The translations under genes were made by a program, and so were the position numbers. A stretch of DNA of 64,000 nt. It comes from Alphaproteobacteria bacterium. Its GTDB lineage: Bacteria > Pseudomonadota > Alphaproteobacteria > Micropepsales > Micropepsaceae. Under the pieces are notes generated by a model, which worked only from the letters and a program-made list of their open reading frames with translations, was not told where the DNA came from and made no database searches. The stretch covers positions 31,531 through 95,530 of the forward strand of contig JAJPHG010000015.1 in the NCBI GenBank assembly GCA_021325375.1. The letters run 5' to 3'. Below, one piece after another: positions 7,903 to 15,433 of the stretch. The stretch's first letter is position 1, and every line of letters starts with the position of its first letter.

Positions 7903-9181
7903 GACGCTCTCGGCGCCGCTCGCGCGGCCGCGTTCCGGCTTCGGCGTCATGGATGTGGCGTTCATCGCCCTGATGCTGCTCGCTTTCGTCGGCCTGCAGC
8001 CTTTCGCGATCCGCAATCCCGCGACCGACCTTCAGACCGGCCCCTATCAGATGACGGGCAGCGGCGATGCGATCCGCCAGGTGCTCTACATCCTCGTCTT
8101 CGCGACCGCGGTGATCGCCGCGTTCCTGCGCCGCGGCTTCGCGCTCGCGACCATCGTGCCGCCGCTGCTGAGCGTGCTGCTGGGCTGGTGTCTTCTGAGT
8201 GCCGCATGGGCCGCCGCGCCCGACGTGGCGCTGCGCCGCGCGGGCCTCGCCATCGTGGTGGCGCTGTCGACGATGTTCTGCGTCGACACGCTGGGCACCG
8301 AGCGCAGCTTCAGGCTGTGGCGCTACGTGCTCGCGGCGATCCTCATCGTCAACTGGCTATCCATCGCACTTGTGCATCAGGCGGTGCACCTGCCGGGCGA
8401 GCAGGACCCCGGCCTCGTCGGCAACTGGCGCGGGCTGTACTTCCACAAGAACATCGCCGGCGCGGTCAGCGCGATCACGGCGATCGTCTTCTTCTTCAGC
8501 GCGCTTAGGACGCGGCATTGGGCTGACATGGTCCTGTGCGCGCTGGCCGTGGGCTTCACGGTGATGACGCATTCCAAATCGTCGCTCGGCCTTCTGCCCG
8601 TGGCGGTGCTGGCCGGGCTCGCCTACCGCTTCGCGTGGAAGCGCAGCCTCGACCGTTCCATCGTCGCGGTCGTGGTTCTGCTCGCCGTCGTCCTTGTCGC
8701 CGCTTTCGCCGCCGCCGACGCCGACGCGATCTCGCGCGCTTTGGAGGATCCGACCGAGTTCACCGGCCGCGCCGCGATCTGGCAGGCCGAGCTCGCCTTC
8801 GCGCGCGATCATCTGTTCCTGGGCTCGGGCTTCGGCACCTTCGCCGATACCGGCGCGCTCTCGCCGCTGCACAACTATGTCGCGGGATCGTGGGTGGAGG
8901 CGGTGGCGCATGGCCATAGCGGCTACCTGCAGATCCTCGTCACCATCGGCGGCGTGGGCCTGCTGCTCACCGTCGCCGCGATCGTCGTGGCGCCCGGCTT
9001 GCGCTTCTGGCGCATGGATGACGGCGCCGATCTCGGCTTCAAGGCGATGCTGTTCGCGCTCTTCGTCTTCCTCGTCGCGCACAATTTCATGGAGTCGGAC
9101 TTCCTCGAAGGCGACGCGCCCGCCTGGGTGGCGTGCCTTCTGATGCTGGCGTTCCTCTATCGTCTGCCGAGGCGGACATGA
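7892..9181 (+). CDS. O-antigen ligase/polymerase family membrane protein (Wzy-like)
   Basis: A 429-residue multi-spanning protein (about ten to twelve hydrophobic helices) with the periplasmic-loop signature of the O-antigen ligase superfamily: TGRAAIWQAELAFARDHLFL (about residues 291-310), FLGSGFGTF, and AHGHSGYLQILVTIGGVGLL (about 338-357). The conserved RxxIW and HxxxLQ-type residues are present. In a locus with a flippase and a Wzz-like chain regulator it most likely polymerises the repeat units (Wzy role), although ligase function cannot be excluded. The start at 7892 lies inside the end of the preceding glycosyltransferase. Confidence 0.87.
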   Translation: MAHETLSAPLARPRSGFGVMDVAFIALMLLAFVGLQPFAIRNPATDLQTGPYQMTGSGDAIRQVLYILVFATAVIAAFLRRGFALATIVPPLLSVLLGWCLLSAAWAAAPDVALRRAGLAIVVALSTMFCVDTLGTERSFRLWRYVLAAILIVNWLSIALVHQAVHLPGEQDPGLVGNWRGLYFHKNIAGAVSAITAIVFFFSALRTRHWADMVLCALAVGFTVMTHSKSSLGLLPVAVLAGLAYRFAWKRSLDRSIVAVVVLLAVVLVAAFAAADADAISRALEDPTEFTGRAAIWQAELAFARDHLFLGSGFGTFADTGALSPLHNYVAGSWVEAVAHGHSGYLQILVTIGGVGLLLTVAAIVVAPGLRFWRMDDGADLGFKAMLFALFVFLVAHNFMESDFLEGDAPAWVACLLMLAFLYRLPRRT

Positions 9182-10110
9182 AACCGCTCTTCTCCGTCGT
9201 GATCCCCGTCTACAACCGTGCCGATGTGCTGGGCTGTGCGATCCGCTCCGTGCTCGCGCAGGACGAGCAGGACTTTGAGATCGTCGTCATCGACGACGGC
9301 TCCAAGGACGATCCACAGACCGCGCTGCATGCGTTCGCCGATCCGCGCATCCGCTTTCATGCGCAGCCCAACCGGGGCGGCGGCGCCGCGCGCAACGCCG
9401 GCATCGACCTGGCGCAGGGGCGCTTCGTCGCGTTCCTGGACTCCGACGATGTGTGGCTGCCCGGACATCTCAGCGCGATGCGCAGGCTGCTCGAAGACAC
9501 GACGAACACCGCCGGTTACGCGCGCATGATCGTCGACCGCGGCGAGGGGCGAACCTTCCTGAAACCCCCGCGCGCATTGCGCGAGGGCGAGGACATGGCG
9601 AGCTACCTTCTCGCCGACCGCGGCTTCGTGCCGACGATCACGCTCGTCGTCGCGCGCGAGACGGCGGCGCGCGTGCGCTATCACGAGAACCTGCGCGCCG
9701 CGGAGGACACCGATTTCGCGATCCGCCTTGCTCTCGACGGCCAGCGCTTCGCGATGGCGGAAGAGCCCGGCGCGGTGTGGAAGGACATCCCCGATCCGAA
9801 CCGCACGTCGGCGGGCCGAAAGGGCGGGCGCATGATCCCGTGGCTCGAGGAGATGCGGCCGCGCATCTCGCCGCGCGCCTATCACGGCTGCCGCGGCTGG
9901 GCGATCGCAAAGCACGCCGCGACCACCGACAGGCTCGCTGCGCTCAAGCTCTGGCTGAACGCGGTGCTGCGCGGCTGCTACCGCCCCGGGCTCGCGCCCA
10001 TCGTGTTCCTGCAGATCTTCCTGTCCGACCGGGCCTATCGGGGCGTGGCCGACGGCGCGATCCGCTGGCTCAGGGCGGGCTTTCGCGGACGCAGGCCTGC
10101 GCGGGCATGA
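9178..10110 (+). CDS. Glycosyltransferase family 2 protein
   Basis: A 310-residue GT2 enzyme with the classical FSVVIPVYNRADVLGCAIRS N-terminus, FEIVVIDDGSKDD (about residues 32-44), NRGGGAARNAGIDLAQGRFV, and the metal-binding FLDSDDVW (about 87-94). RAAEDTDFAIRLAL (about 177-190) is the catalytic-base segment. ATG 9178 forms an ATGA overlap with the polymerase stop at 9181 and has GAGG upstream; an ATG fifteen codons earlier lies inside the polymerase gene and is rejected. It probably adds a later sugar of the repeat unit. Confidence 0.92.
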   Translation: MKPLFSVVIPVYNRADVLGCAIRSVLAQDEQDFEIVVIDDGSKDDPQTALHAFADPRIRFHAQPNRGGGAARNAGIDLAQGRFVAFLDSDDVWLPGHLSAMRRLLEDTTNTAGYARMIVDRGEGRTFLKPPRALREGEDMASYLLADRGFVPTITLVVARETAARVRYHENLRAAEDTDFAIRLALDGQRFAMAEEPGAVWKDIPDPNRTSAGRKGGRMIPWLEEMRPRISPRAYHGCRGWAIAKHAATTDRLAALKLWLNAVLRGCYRPGLAPIVFLQIFLSDRAYRGVADGAIRWLRAGFRGRRPARA

Positions 10111-10196
10111 AAAGAGTTTCCCGCCGTTAACCAAACGTCAGCGCATCCGCCCGTCTAATGGCCCAAACACCCTGAAAAGGCTTCGAAATCCGGTCT

Positions 10197-12221
10197 ATGT
10201 CGCCCGTCTCCCAAGCTGCCGATCCGGCCCCCGCCTTCCGCGCGGGCGATGTCGCACGCGTGGCGCGCGCGCGCATCGGGCTGGTGCTGGGCGTGGCGAC
10301 GCTCGTCGTGGTCGCGACGTTGGGCGTGCTGATGGTTTGGCCCACGATGTATTCGACCTCGGCGAGCGTGATGCTCGACCCGCGCAAGAACAACGTCGCC
10401 GATCTTTCCTCCGTGCTGTCGCAGCTTCCGACCGATCCGGCATCGCTGCAGAACCAGATCCAGATCCTGCAGTCGCGCGACCTCGCCGAGCAGGTGATCG
10501 CCAAGCTCCATCTCTACGACGATGCGGAATTCACCCGCGTCGTGTCGCCGGACGACGACCAGCTCGCGGCGAAAGAGAAGATCGTCAATGCCTTCGAGAA
10601 GAACCTGACCGTGGCGGCGGAAGGGCTCTCGACCACGCTCACCGTCACCTTCACCTCGCGCGACCCGGTGAAGGCGGCTGCGATCGCCAATACGCTCGCC
10701 GACACTTACATCTCCGACCAGACCGATGCCAACCGCGAGGTCGGCGACAGGACGACGGGGTGGCTCGTCACGCGCACGCACGATCTCGCCGCCCAGCTCC
10801 AGGCGCAGGAAGCGGCGGTGCAGAAATACAAAGCCGACAACAACCTCGTCGAGGGTCCGGACGGAAGCTCGCTCGCCGACCAGCAGATCAGCGCCGTCGC
10901 CAACCAGCTCGTCACCGCCAAGGCCGACCTCGCCCAGAAGCAGGCGACCGACGACCGTGTCGCCGCGCTGGTCAAGGCGGGAGACACCGCCGACGTGTCG
11001 CAGATCCTGGCCTCGCCCTTGATCGTGCAATTGCGCACCCAGCAGGCGATGCTCATCGCCCAGGAATCCGATCTCAACACGCGCTACGGCCCGCGCCATC
11101 CCAAGCTCGAAGCGGTCCAGACCCAGAAGCGCGACCTCGACGCCAAGATCGCGACCGAGGTCACGCGGCTCACGGGCTCGATCTCCAACGACGTCGCGGT
11201 GGCACGCGCCAACGTCGCCTCGCTCCAGGGAAGCCTCACGGCGGCCGAGAAGCAGGCCCAGGCGCAGAACCTGATCCGCGTGAAACTGCGCGCGCTTGAA
11301 TCCAACGCCGACTCCACGCGCACCATGTACGAGGCCTTCGTCACGCGGCTGCGCGAGACGCAGGACCAGGGCGTCATCCAGAACCCCGACGCGCGCGTCA
11401 TCAGCCGCGCCGCGGTGCCGACGGTGCCCAGCTCGCCCAAGCGCACGCTGATCCTGGGCGGCTCGATCCCGGCGGGGCTTCTGCTCGGTCTGCTCGCGGC
11501 GCTCATCGCCGAGCGTCTGGGCGGCGCGGTGCCCGAGCGCGCGCCCGTCCGTCCCATCGAAGCGTTCCGTCCGGCGCCCGCCGCCGCGCATCGTGGGCCG
11601 CCGGTGCTGGCGACGCTCAACGGCCTCACCGATCCGCGCGCGCCGGGCGCGGTGCTCGACTGGCCGCAGTCGGATTTCTCCCGCGACGTGGACGCGCTGC
11701 TCAGAAGCGTGATGCGGGGCGGGAAGGTCTTCGCCGTCACCACGGCGGAGCGCGGACCGGCGAAGACCGCGACCGTCGCCGCGCTGGCACGCATGGCGGC
11801 GCGATCCCGGATGCGGGTCGCGGTGATCGATGCGGGCCTTCGCAGCCCATCGACCGCGCGCGCTTTCGGCATCGGCCCGGTGCGGTTCGGATTGCTCGAA
11901 GCGCTCACGGGTGCGGTGCCGCTCGCCCACGCCTTCTGCCGCGACCCGCGCTCGTCCTGCTCGGTGCTTTCGATCGCGCAGCGTCCGGCGGACCCGCAAG
12001 CGGTCCTGGCCTCGTCGAAGATGGCGGGGCTGGTCGCCCAACTCAGGCAGGGTTGCGATCTCGTCCTCATCGACGCCCCGCCCGCCCAAAGCACGGGCGA
12101 GTTGCGCGCGGTAGCTGGCCTTTGCGACGGCGTGCTGGCGGTGACGCGCGATCCGGACGCCGCCTCCGACGGCTATGCGAGGTTGGGCCTGACGCGGCTC
12201 GGCCTGGTTGTTGCCCGCTAG
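10197..12221 (+). CDS. Wzz/GumC-type polysaccharide co-polymerase with degenerate BY-kinase domain
   Basis: A 674-residue inner-membrane protein. An N-terminal membrane helix (about residues 29-49) is followed by a Wzz domain (YSTSASVMLDPRKNNVADLS), a long coiled-coil periplasmic region (about 190-390) and a second helix preceded by the proline-rich VPTVPSSPKR signature (about 406-435). The C-terminus has a tyrosine-kinase-type ATPase fold: TTAERGPAKTATV (about 514-526) in place of Walker A, VAVIDAGLRSP (about 541-551) in place of Walker A', and an intact Walker B CDLVLIDAPPA. A glycine of Walker A and the second aspartate of Walker A' are missing, and there is no C-terminal tyrosine cluster. 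The kinase is therefore probably inactive while the chain-length role is retained. It closes the locus; no Wza exporter gene is adjacent. Confidence 0.9.
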   Translation: MSPVSQAADPAPAFRAGDVARVARARIGLVLGVATLVVVATLGVLMVWPTMYSTSASVMLDPRKNNVADLSSVLSQLPTDPASLQNQIQILQSRDLAEQVIAKLHLYDDAEFTRVVSPDDDQLAAKEKIVNAFEKNLTVAAEGLSTTLTVTFTSRDPVKAAAIANTLADTYISDQTDANREVGDRTTGWLVTRTHDLAAQLQAQEAAVQKYKADNNLVEGPDGSSLADQQISAVANQLVTAKADLAQKQATDDRVAALVKAGDTADVSQILASPLIVQLRTQQAMLIAQESDLNTRYGPRHPKLEAVQTQKRDLDAKIATEVTRLTGSISNDVAVARANVASLQGSLTAAEKQAQAQNLIRVKLRALESNADSTRTMYEAFVTRLRETQDQGVIQNPDARVISRAAVPTVPSSPKRTLILGGSIPAGLLLGLLAALIAERLGGAVPERAPVRPIEAFRPAPAAAHRGPPVLATLNGLTDPRAPGAVLDWPQSDFSRDVDALLRSVMRGGKVFAVTTAERGPAKTATVAALARMAARSRMRVAVIDAGLRSPSTARAFGIGPVRFGLLEALTGAVPLAHAFCRDPRSSCSVLSIAQRPADPQAVLASSKMAGLVAQLRQGCDLVLIDAPPAQSTGELRAVAGLCDGVLAVTRDPDAASDGYARLGLTRLGLVVAR

Positions 12222-12227
12222 CGCGCT

Positions 12228-12245
12228 GAAATCGTTAACGATTTC
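12228..12245. promoter_or_regulatory. 18-bp perfect palindrome downstream of the polysaccharide locus
   Basis: GAAATCGTT is followed immediately by its reverse complement AACGATTTC, starting six bases after the Wzz-like stop codon. No T-run follows, so a standard Rho-independent terminator is unlikely. It may be a protein-binding site for the downstream IalB promoter region, or a weak RNA hairpin. The rest of the 184-base gap is AT-richer and should contain the promoter of the next gene. Confidence 0.4.
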
Positions 12246-12405
12246 CGCCATCTTCGAGTCCATCGGCGACGGACCGGCCTGCGGGTAACCTTTCTAGAAA
12301 TTATTTCATTGTCTTAGGCCGCGCATATGGGATACGCGTTGCGCCCGCCAAATCCGGTGGTTTGGGCCGCCGTTCCACTTCTCGAAAGCGAGACGAAACT
12401 TCGTC

Positions 12406-12984
12406 ATGGATGACAATACGCGAACTCTGCTGACGCGCGTGGGAATCGCCGTCGGCGTCCTCGCCGTGGGCCTGATTGCGGGCTGGATCGGCGGCGTCTC
12501 CTCGGCCCATGACGGTGCCGCGAAGATCGAGGTCTTCAAGGACTGGCGCTTGGCCTGTCCGGAAGACGACAACGCGAAGGGCGCCTGCGCGCTCGCCACC
12601 GACGTCAACGACCAGGGCAGCGGCCAGCACCTCGCCCAGATCACGATGGGCGCCGAAGCCGGCAAGCCCGACGTCGAGATGATGGTGATCAACGTGCCGC
12701 TCACCGTGCTGATCCAGCCGGGGCTGGGCGTGCAGATCGGCGCCGACACCAAGACCGTTCCCTATGCGACCTGCGTGCCGTCCGGCTGCGTGGCGACGAT
12801 GCCCGTCGACGACAAGACGGCCGAGGCGATGCGCACCGCGCAGACGATGAACCTGATCGTGACGGCCGAGAATTCGCGCAGCGTCAGCCTTCCGGTGTCC
12901 GTCCAGGGCTATCAGGACGCAAGCAGAAGAATGAACAGTGTCGAAGCGCGGCGCCGTTCCTGGTGGCGGAGATTGTGGTCATGA
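12406..12984 (+). CDS. Invasion-associated locus B (IalB) family protein
   Basis: A 192-residue periplasmic protein anchored by an N-terminal hydrophobic segment (about residues 11-31, VGIAVGVLAVGLIAGWIGGV). The IalB core is recognisable from EVFKDWRLACPEDDNAKGAC (two cysteines) through YATCVPSGCVATMPVD (two more), which likely form disulfides. IalB proteins are alphaproteobacterial envelope proteins of unclear biochemical role; the name comes from Bartonella erythrocyte invasion, but most homologues are in free-living bacteria. The C-terminus is unusually basic (EARRRSWWRRLWS). It overlaps the following related gene by four bases (ATGA), indicating a co-translated pair. Confidence 0.88.
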   Translation: MDDNTRTLLTRVGIAVGVLAVGLIAGWIGGVSSAHDGAAKIEVFKDWRLACPEDDNAKGACALATDVNDQGSGQHLAQITMGAEAGKPDVEMMVINVPLTVLIQPGLGVQIGADTKTVPYATCVPSGCVATMPVDDKTAEAMRTAQTMNLIVTAENSRSVSLPVSVQGYQDASRRMNSVEARRRSWWRRLWS

Positions 12985-13574
12985 CATCCCTGAAGTTCCT
13001 TCGTTCCGCCGCCTGGGCTGCGGCGCTGGTCTTCGCCGGCTCGTCCGCGCTCGCGCAGGACCAGCAGCCGCCGCCGAAGAAGCCGATCACGCCCACCACG
13101 ATGAAGACCTTTTCGGGCTGGGACGTGCGCTGCTATCCGGTGCAGACGCCCGCGCCTTGCGACATGTGGGAAGCGATCGCCTTCAAGAAGGGCGGCCAGC
13201 TCGCGGTCAGCGTCTCCATCGTCTACGTGCCGTCGCGCGACCAGCATCTGCTGCAGTTCGTCGTGCCGCTCGGCATCGATCTCGCCCAGGGCGCCAAGCT
13301 CCTGACCGACAGCTACACGTCGGAAGCCTGGCACTTCCATCACTGCGACCGCATCGGCTGCTACGTCATCGTGGCCGAGGGCAACCCGGTGGTCGACGCG
13401 CTGAAGGGCCACGACGCCATGAAGGTCCACGTCGTCCAGTTCCACGGCAAGCCGGTGGACCTGAACGTGCCGCTCAAGGGCTTCGACGAGGCGCATGCCT
13501 CGATGGTCGAGCTCGCCAAGCAGAAGGCGAGCGACAAGCAGCCCGCCGCGGCGCCCGCGGACGCCAATCCTTAA
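12981..13574 (+). CDS. Second IalB-like secreted protein
   Basis: A 197-residue protein with a cleavable signal peptide (FLRSAAWAAALVFAGSSALA, cut probably before QDQQ). The mature part repeats the IalB pattern: FSGWDVRCYPVQTPAPCDMW and HHCDRIGCYVIVAEGNP give two cysteine pairs in the same relative places as the neighbour at 12406-12984. ATG 12981 is used because it overlaps the previous stop as ATGA; the GTG at 12963 is inside the preceding gene. The C-terminus is alanine/proline-rich and low in complexity. The function is unknown; the pair may form a heterodimer in the periplasm. Confidence 0.82.
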   Translation: MTSLKFLRSAAWAAALVFAGSSALAQDQQPPPKKPITPTTMKTFSGWDVRCYPVQTPAPCDMWEAIAFKKGGQLAVSVSIVYVPSRDQHLLQFVVPLGIDLAQGAKLLTDSYTSEAWHFHHCDRIGCYVIVAEGNPVVDALKGHDAMKVHVVQFHGKPVDLNVPLKGFDEAHASMVELAKQKASDKQPAAAPADANP

Positions 13575-13597
13575 ATTTTAGACGTACACGGTACGTT

Positions 13598-13618
13598 CCG
13601 GGGGCTTCGCGCCCCCGG
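13598..13618. terminator. GC-rich hairpin after the IalB pair
   Basis: CCGGGGGC, a five-base loop and GCCCCCGG form a perfect 8-bp stem 24 bases after the stop codon at 13574. There is no strong T-tract on the + strand, so it may be a pausing or mRNA-protecting hairpin rather than a textbook intrinsic terminator. Confidence 0.5.
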
Positions 13619-13728
13619 CGACAATTCGGACAAATTTCCGCTCCCCCGCCTTGTTATTCGACGGCGGTGCGCAGTGTTGCGCGTTAGGATGACGCGCCGA
13701 TTCCGCGCGCGTGGAGCCCCCGCCCGAG

Positions 13729-15204
13729 ATGAGCAGCAGCGACAGCGAGAAGAACTGGTTCGGCCACGGTCTCGGCAAGGCGCGCGATCGCGTCCGCGAC
13801 TATGCCGGCCGTGCGGTGAACGGCAGCGACGCGCGCGCGCCGCGCGGCATGTGGGTCGTGGCCGGCGTGATCATCATCGGCCTCGTCATCCTCGGCGCGA
13901 TCGGCTGGGCGGTGGTTCGAACCTCCACGCCGGCGACGCGTGCCGGACGCGGCGGCGCCGGCGGAGCCTTGCCCGTGGGCGTGGCCTCCGTCGCCAGGGG
14001 CGACGTCGACATCAAGCTCAACGCGCTCGGCACGGTCACGCCGCTCGCAACCGTCACCGTGAGGCCGCAGGTGAGCGGCCAGATCCTGCGCTTCAATTTC
14101 CAGGAAGGGCAGATGGTCAAGGCGAACGAGCTGCTCGCCGAGATCGATCCGCGCCCGTTCCGCGCCGCCTACGACCAGGCATTGGGTGCGCAGAACCGCG
14201 ACCAGGCGACGCTCGCCAACGCCGAAGTGGACCTCCAGCGCGACACCGCGCTCTATGCGCAGAAGGCCGTGTCGCAGCAGGTGCTCGCGACCCAGCAGGC
14301 CCTGGTGCGCTCGACGGCGGCGACGGTGAAGGCCGACAAGGCCGCGGTCGAGGCGGCGGCGATCAATCTGCAGTTCACCAAGATCACCTCGCCGGTGGAC
14401 GGCCGCGTCGGCCTGCGTCAGGTCGATGTCGGCAATCTCGTCCAGGCCGGGCAGACGAACGGCGTGGTGGTCGTGACCCAGCTTCAGCCGATCTCGGTGC
14501 TGTTCTCGCTGCCCGAGGACAATATCTCCGACATCATGAGCCGCATCCGTGCCGGCGCCACGCTCAGCGTCGAGGCCTTCGACCGCGGCCAGACGGTCAA
14601 GATCGCCGACGGCAAGCTCGCCACCCTCGACAACGTCATCGATCCCACGACCGGCACGGTGAAGCTGCGCGCGATGTTCGACAATACGGGCGGCGAGCTG
14701 TTCCCCAGCCAGTTCGTCAACGTGCGCCTGCTCGTCAACACGCTGAGGAACCAGACCTGGGTGCCGGCCTCGGCGATCGAGCGCGGCTCTCAAGGAGCCT
14801 ATGTCTACGTCGTGCAGGCCGATAAGACGGTGGCGATGCGCACGGTGACGCTCGGGCCCCAGGACGGCGACCATGTGGCGATCATGAAGGGTCTCAACCC
14901 GGGCGAGACCGTCGTCACCGACGGCGCCGACCGCTTGAGCGACGGCGCCGACGTGATCGTGCCGAAGGGCACCAAGGCCGGCGCCGCCAAGCCCGCCGCC
15001 GAGGGTGCGAGCGATGCCTCGCGCACCGCGCGGCGTGCGGCGCTGGCCAAGGCCTGCGGCGCGGACCTCGCGAAATACTGCCCCAACATGGAAGGCTCCG
15101 ACCGCTTCCAATGCATGCGCGACCATCGCGACGATTTCAGCGCCGAGTGCAAGGCGGTGATGTCGAAGATGCGCCGCGGCGGCGGCGGCCGCGGCGGGCA
15201 GTGA
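13729..15204 (+). CDS. RND efflux periplasmic adaptor (MdtA-like) with Cys-rich C-terminal extension
   Basis: A 491-residue membrane fusion protein linking the inner-membrane RND pumps to an outer-membrane channel. An N-terminal helix (about residues 43-65) anchors it. The lipoyl half-motifs VTVRPQVSGQILRFNFQEGQ and FTKITSPVDGRVGLRQVDVG flank an alpha-hairpin, followed by beta-barrel and membrane-proximal domains (VPASAIERGSQGAYVYVV). The last 60 residues are unusual: ACGADLAKYCPNMEGSDRFQ, then CMRDHRDDFSAECKAVMSKM, which resembles the Cys-rich GLG1-type repeat, and a glycine tail. ATG 13729 is chosen over GTG 13711. The pumps follow after a 229-base gap holding a repeat. Confidence 0.93.
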   Translation: MSSSDSEKNWFGHGLGKARDRVRDYAGRAVNGSDARAPRGMWVVAGVIIIGLVILGAIGWAVVRTSTPATRAGRGGAGGALPVGVASVARGDVDIKLNALGTVTPLATVTVRPQVSGQILRFNFQEGQMVKANELLAEIDPRPFRAAYDQALGAQNRDQATLANAEVDLQRDTALYAQKAVSQQVLATQQALVRSTAATVKADKAAVEAAAINLQFTKITSPVDGRVGLRQVDVGNLVQAGQTNGVVVVTQLQPISVLFSLPEDNISDIMSRIRAGATLSVEAFDRGQTVKIADGKLATLDNVIDPTTGTVKLRAMFDNTGGELFPSQFVNVRLLVNTLRNQTWVPASAIERGSQGAYVYVVQADKTVAMRTVTLGPQDGDHVAIMKGLNPGETVVTDGADRLSDGADVIVPKGTKAGAAKPAAEGASDASRTARRAALAKACGADLAKYCPNMEGSDRFQCMRDHRDDFSAECKAVMSKMRRGGGGRGGQ

Positions 15205-15230
15205 CACGACGTGCGCGCCGTCCCTCCAAT

Positions 15231-15407
15231 GTCATGGCCCGCGAATGCGGGCCAACCAGGTCGGTTCGGCCCGATTTCGGAAGGACTCACGCGGAGGCGC
15301 GGAGATCGCGGAGTTGAGCTCCTCTCCGCGGCCTCCGCGCCTCCGCGTGAATCCTTTGTAAGAGCAAGTAGACGTCACCTGGGTGGCCCGCATTCGCGGG
15401 CCATGAC
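15231..15407. repeat. Mosaic palindromic intergenic repeat (family A/B), copy 1
   Basis: The element begins GTCATGGCCCGCGAATGCGG and ends with the inverted version GGCCCGCATTCGCGGGCCAT. Between the arms is a second palindrome built on TCACGCGGAGGCGCGGAG and CTCCGCGCCTCCGCGTGA. Near copies lie at 34110-34278 and 54032-54155, and variants at 31937-32023 and 52795-52985. It sits between the adaptor and pump genes of one operon, so it is transcribed and should fold strongly in the mRNA. Confidence 0.85.
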
Positions 15408-15433
15408 ATCGAGATTGTCAAAGCAGTAGCGCG

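Noticed and set aside
10155..12263. A 702-codon open frame on the - strand opposite the co-polymerase gene
   Set aside because: It is Arg/Gly/His-rich with no domain, and it is the shadow of a clear Wzz-type gene in very GC-rich DNA.
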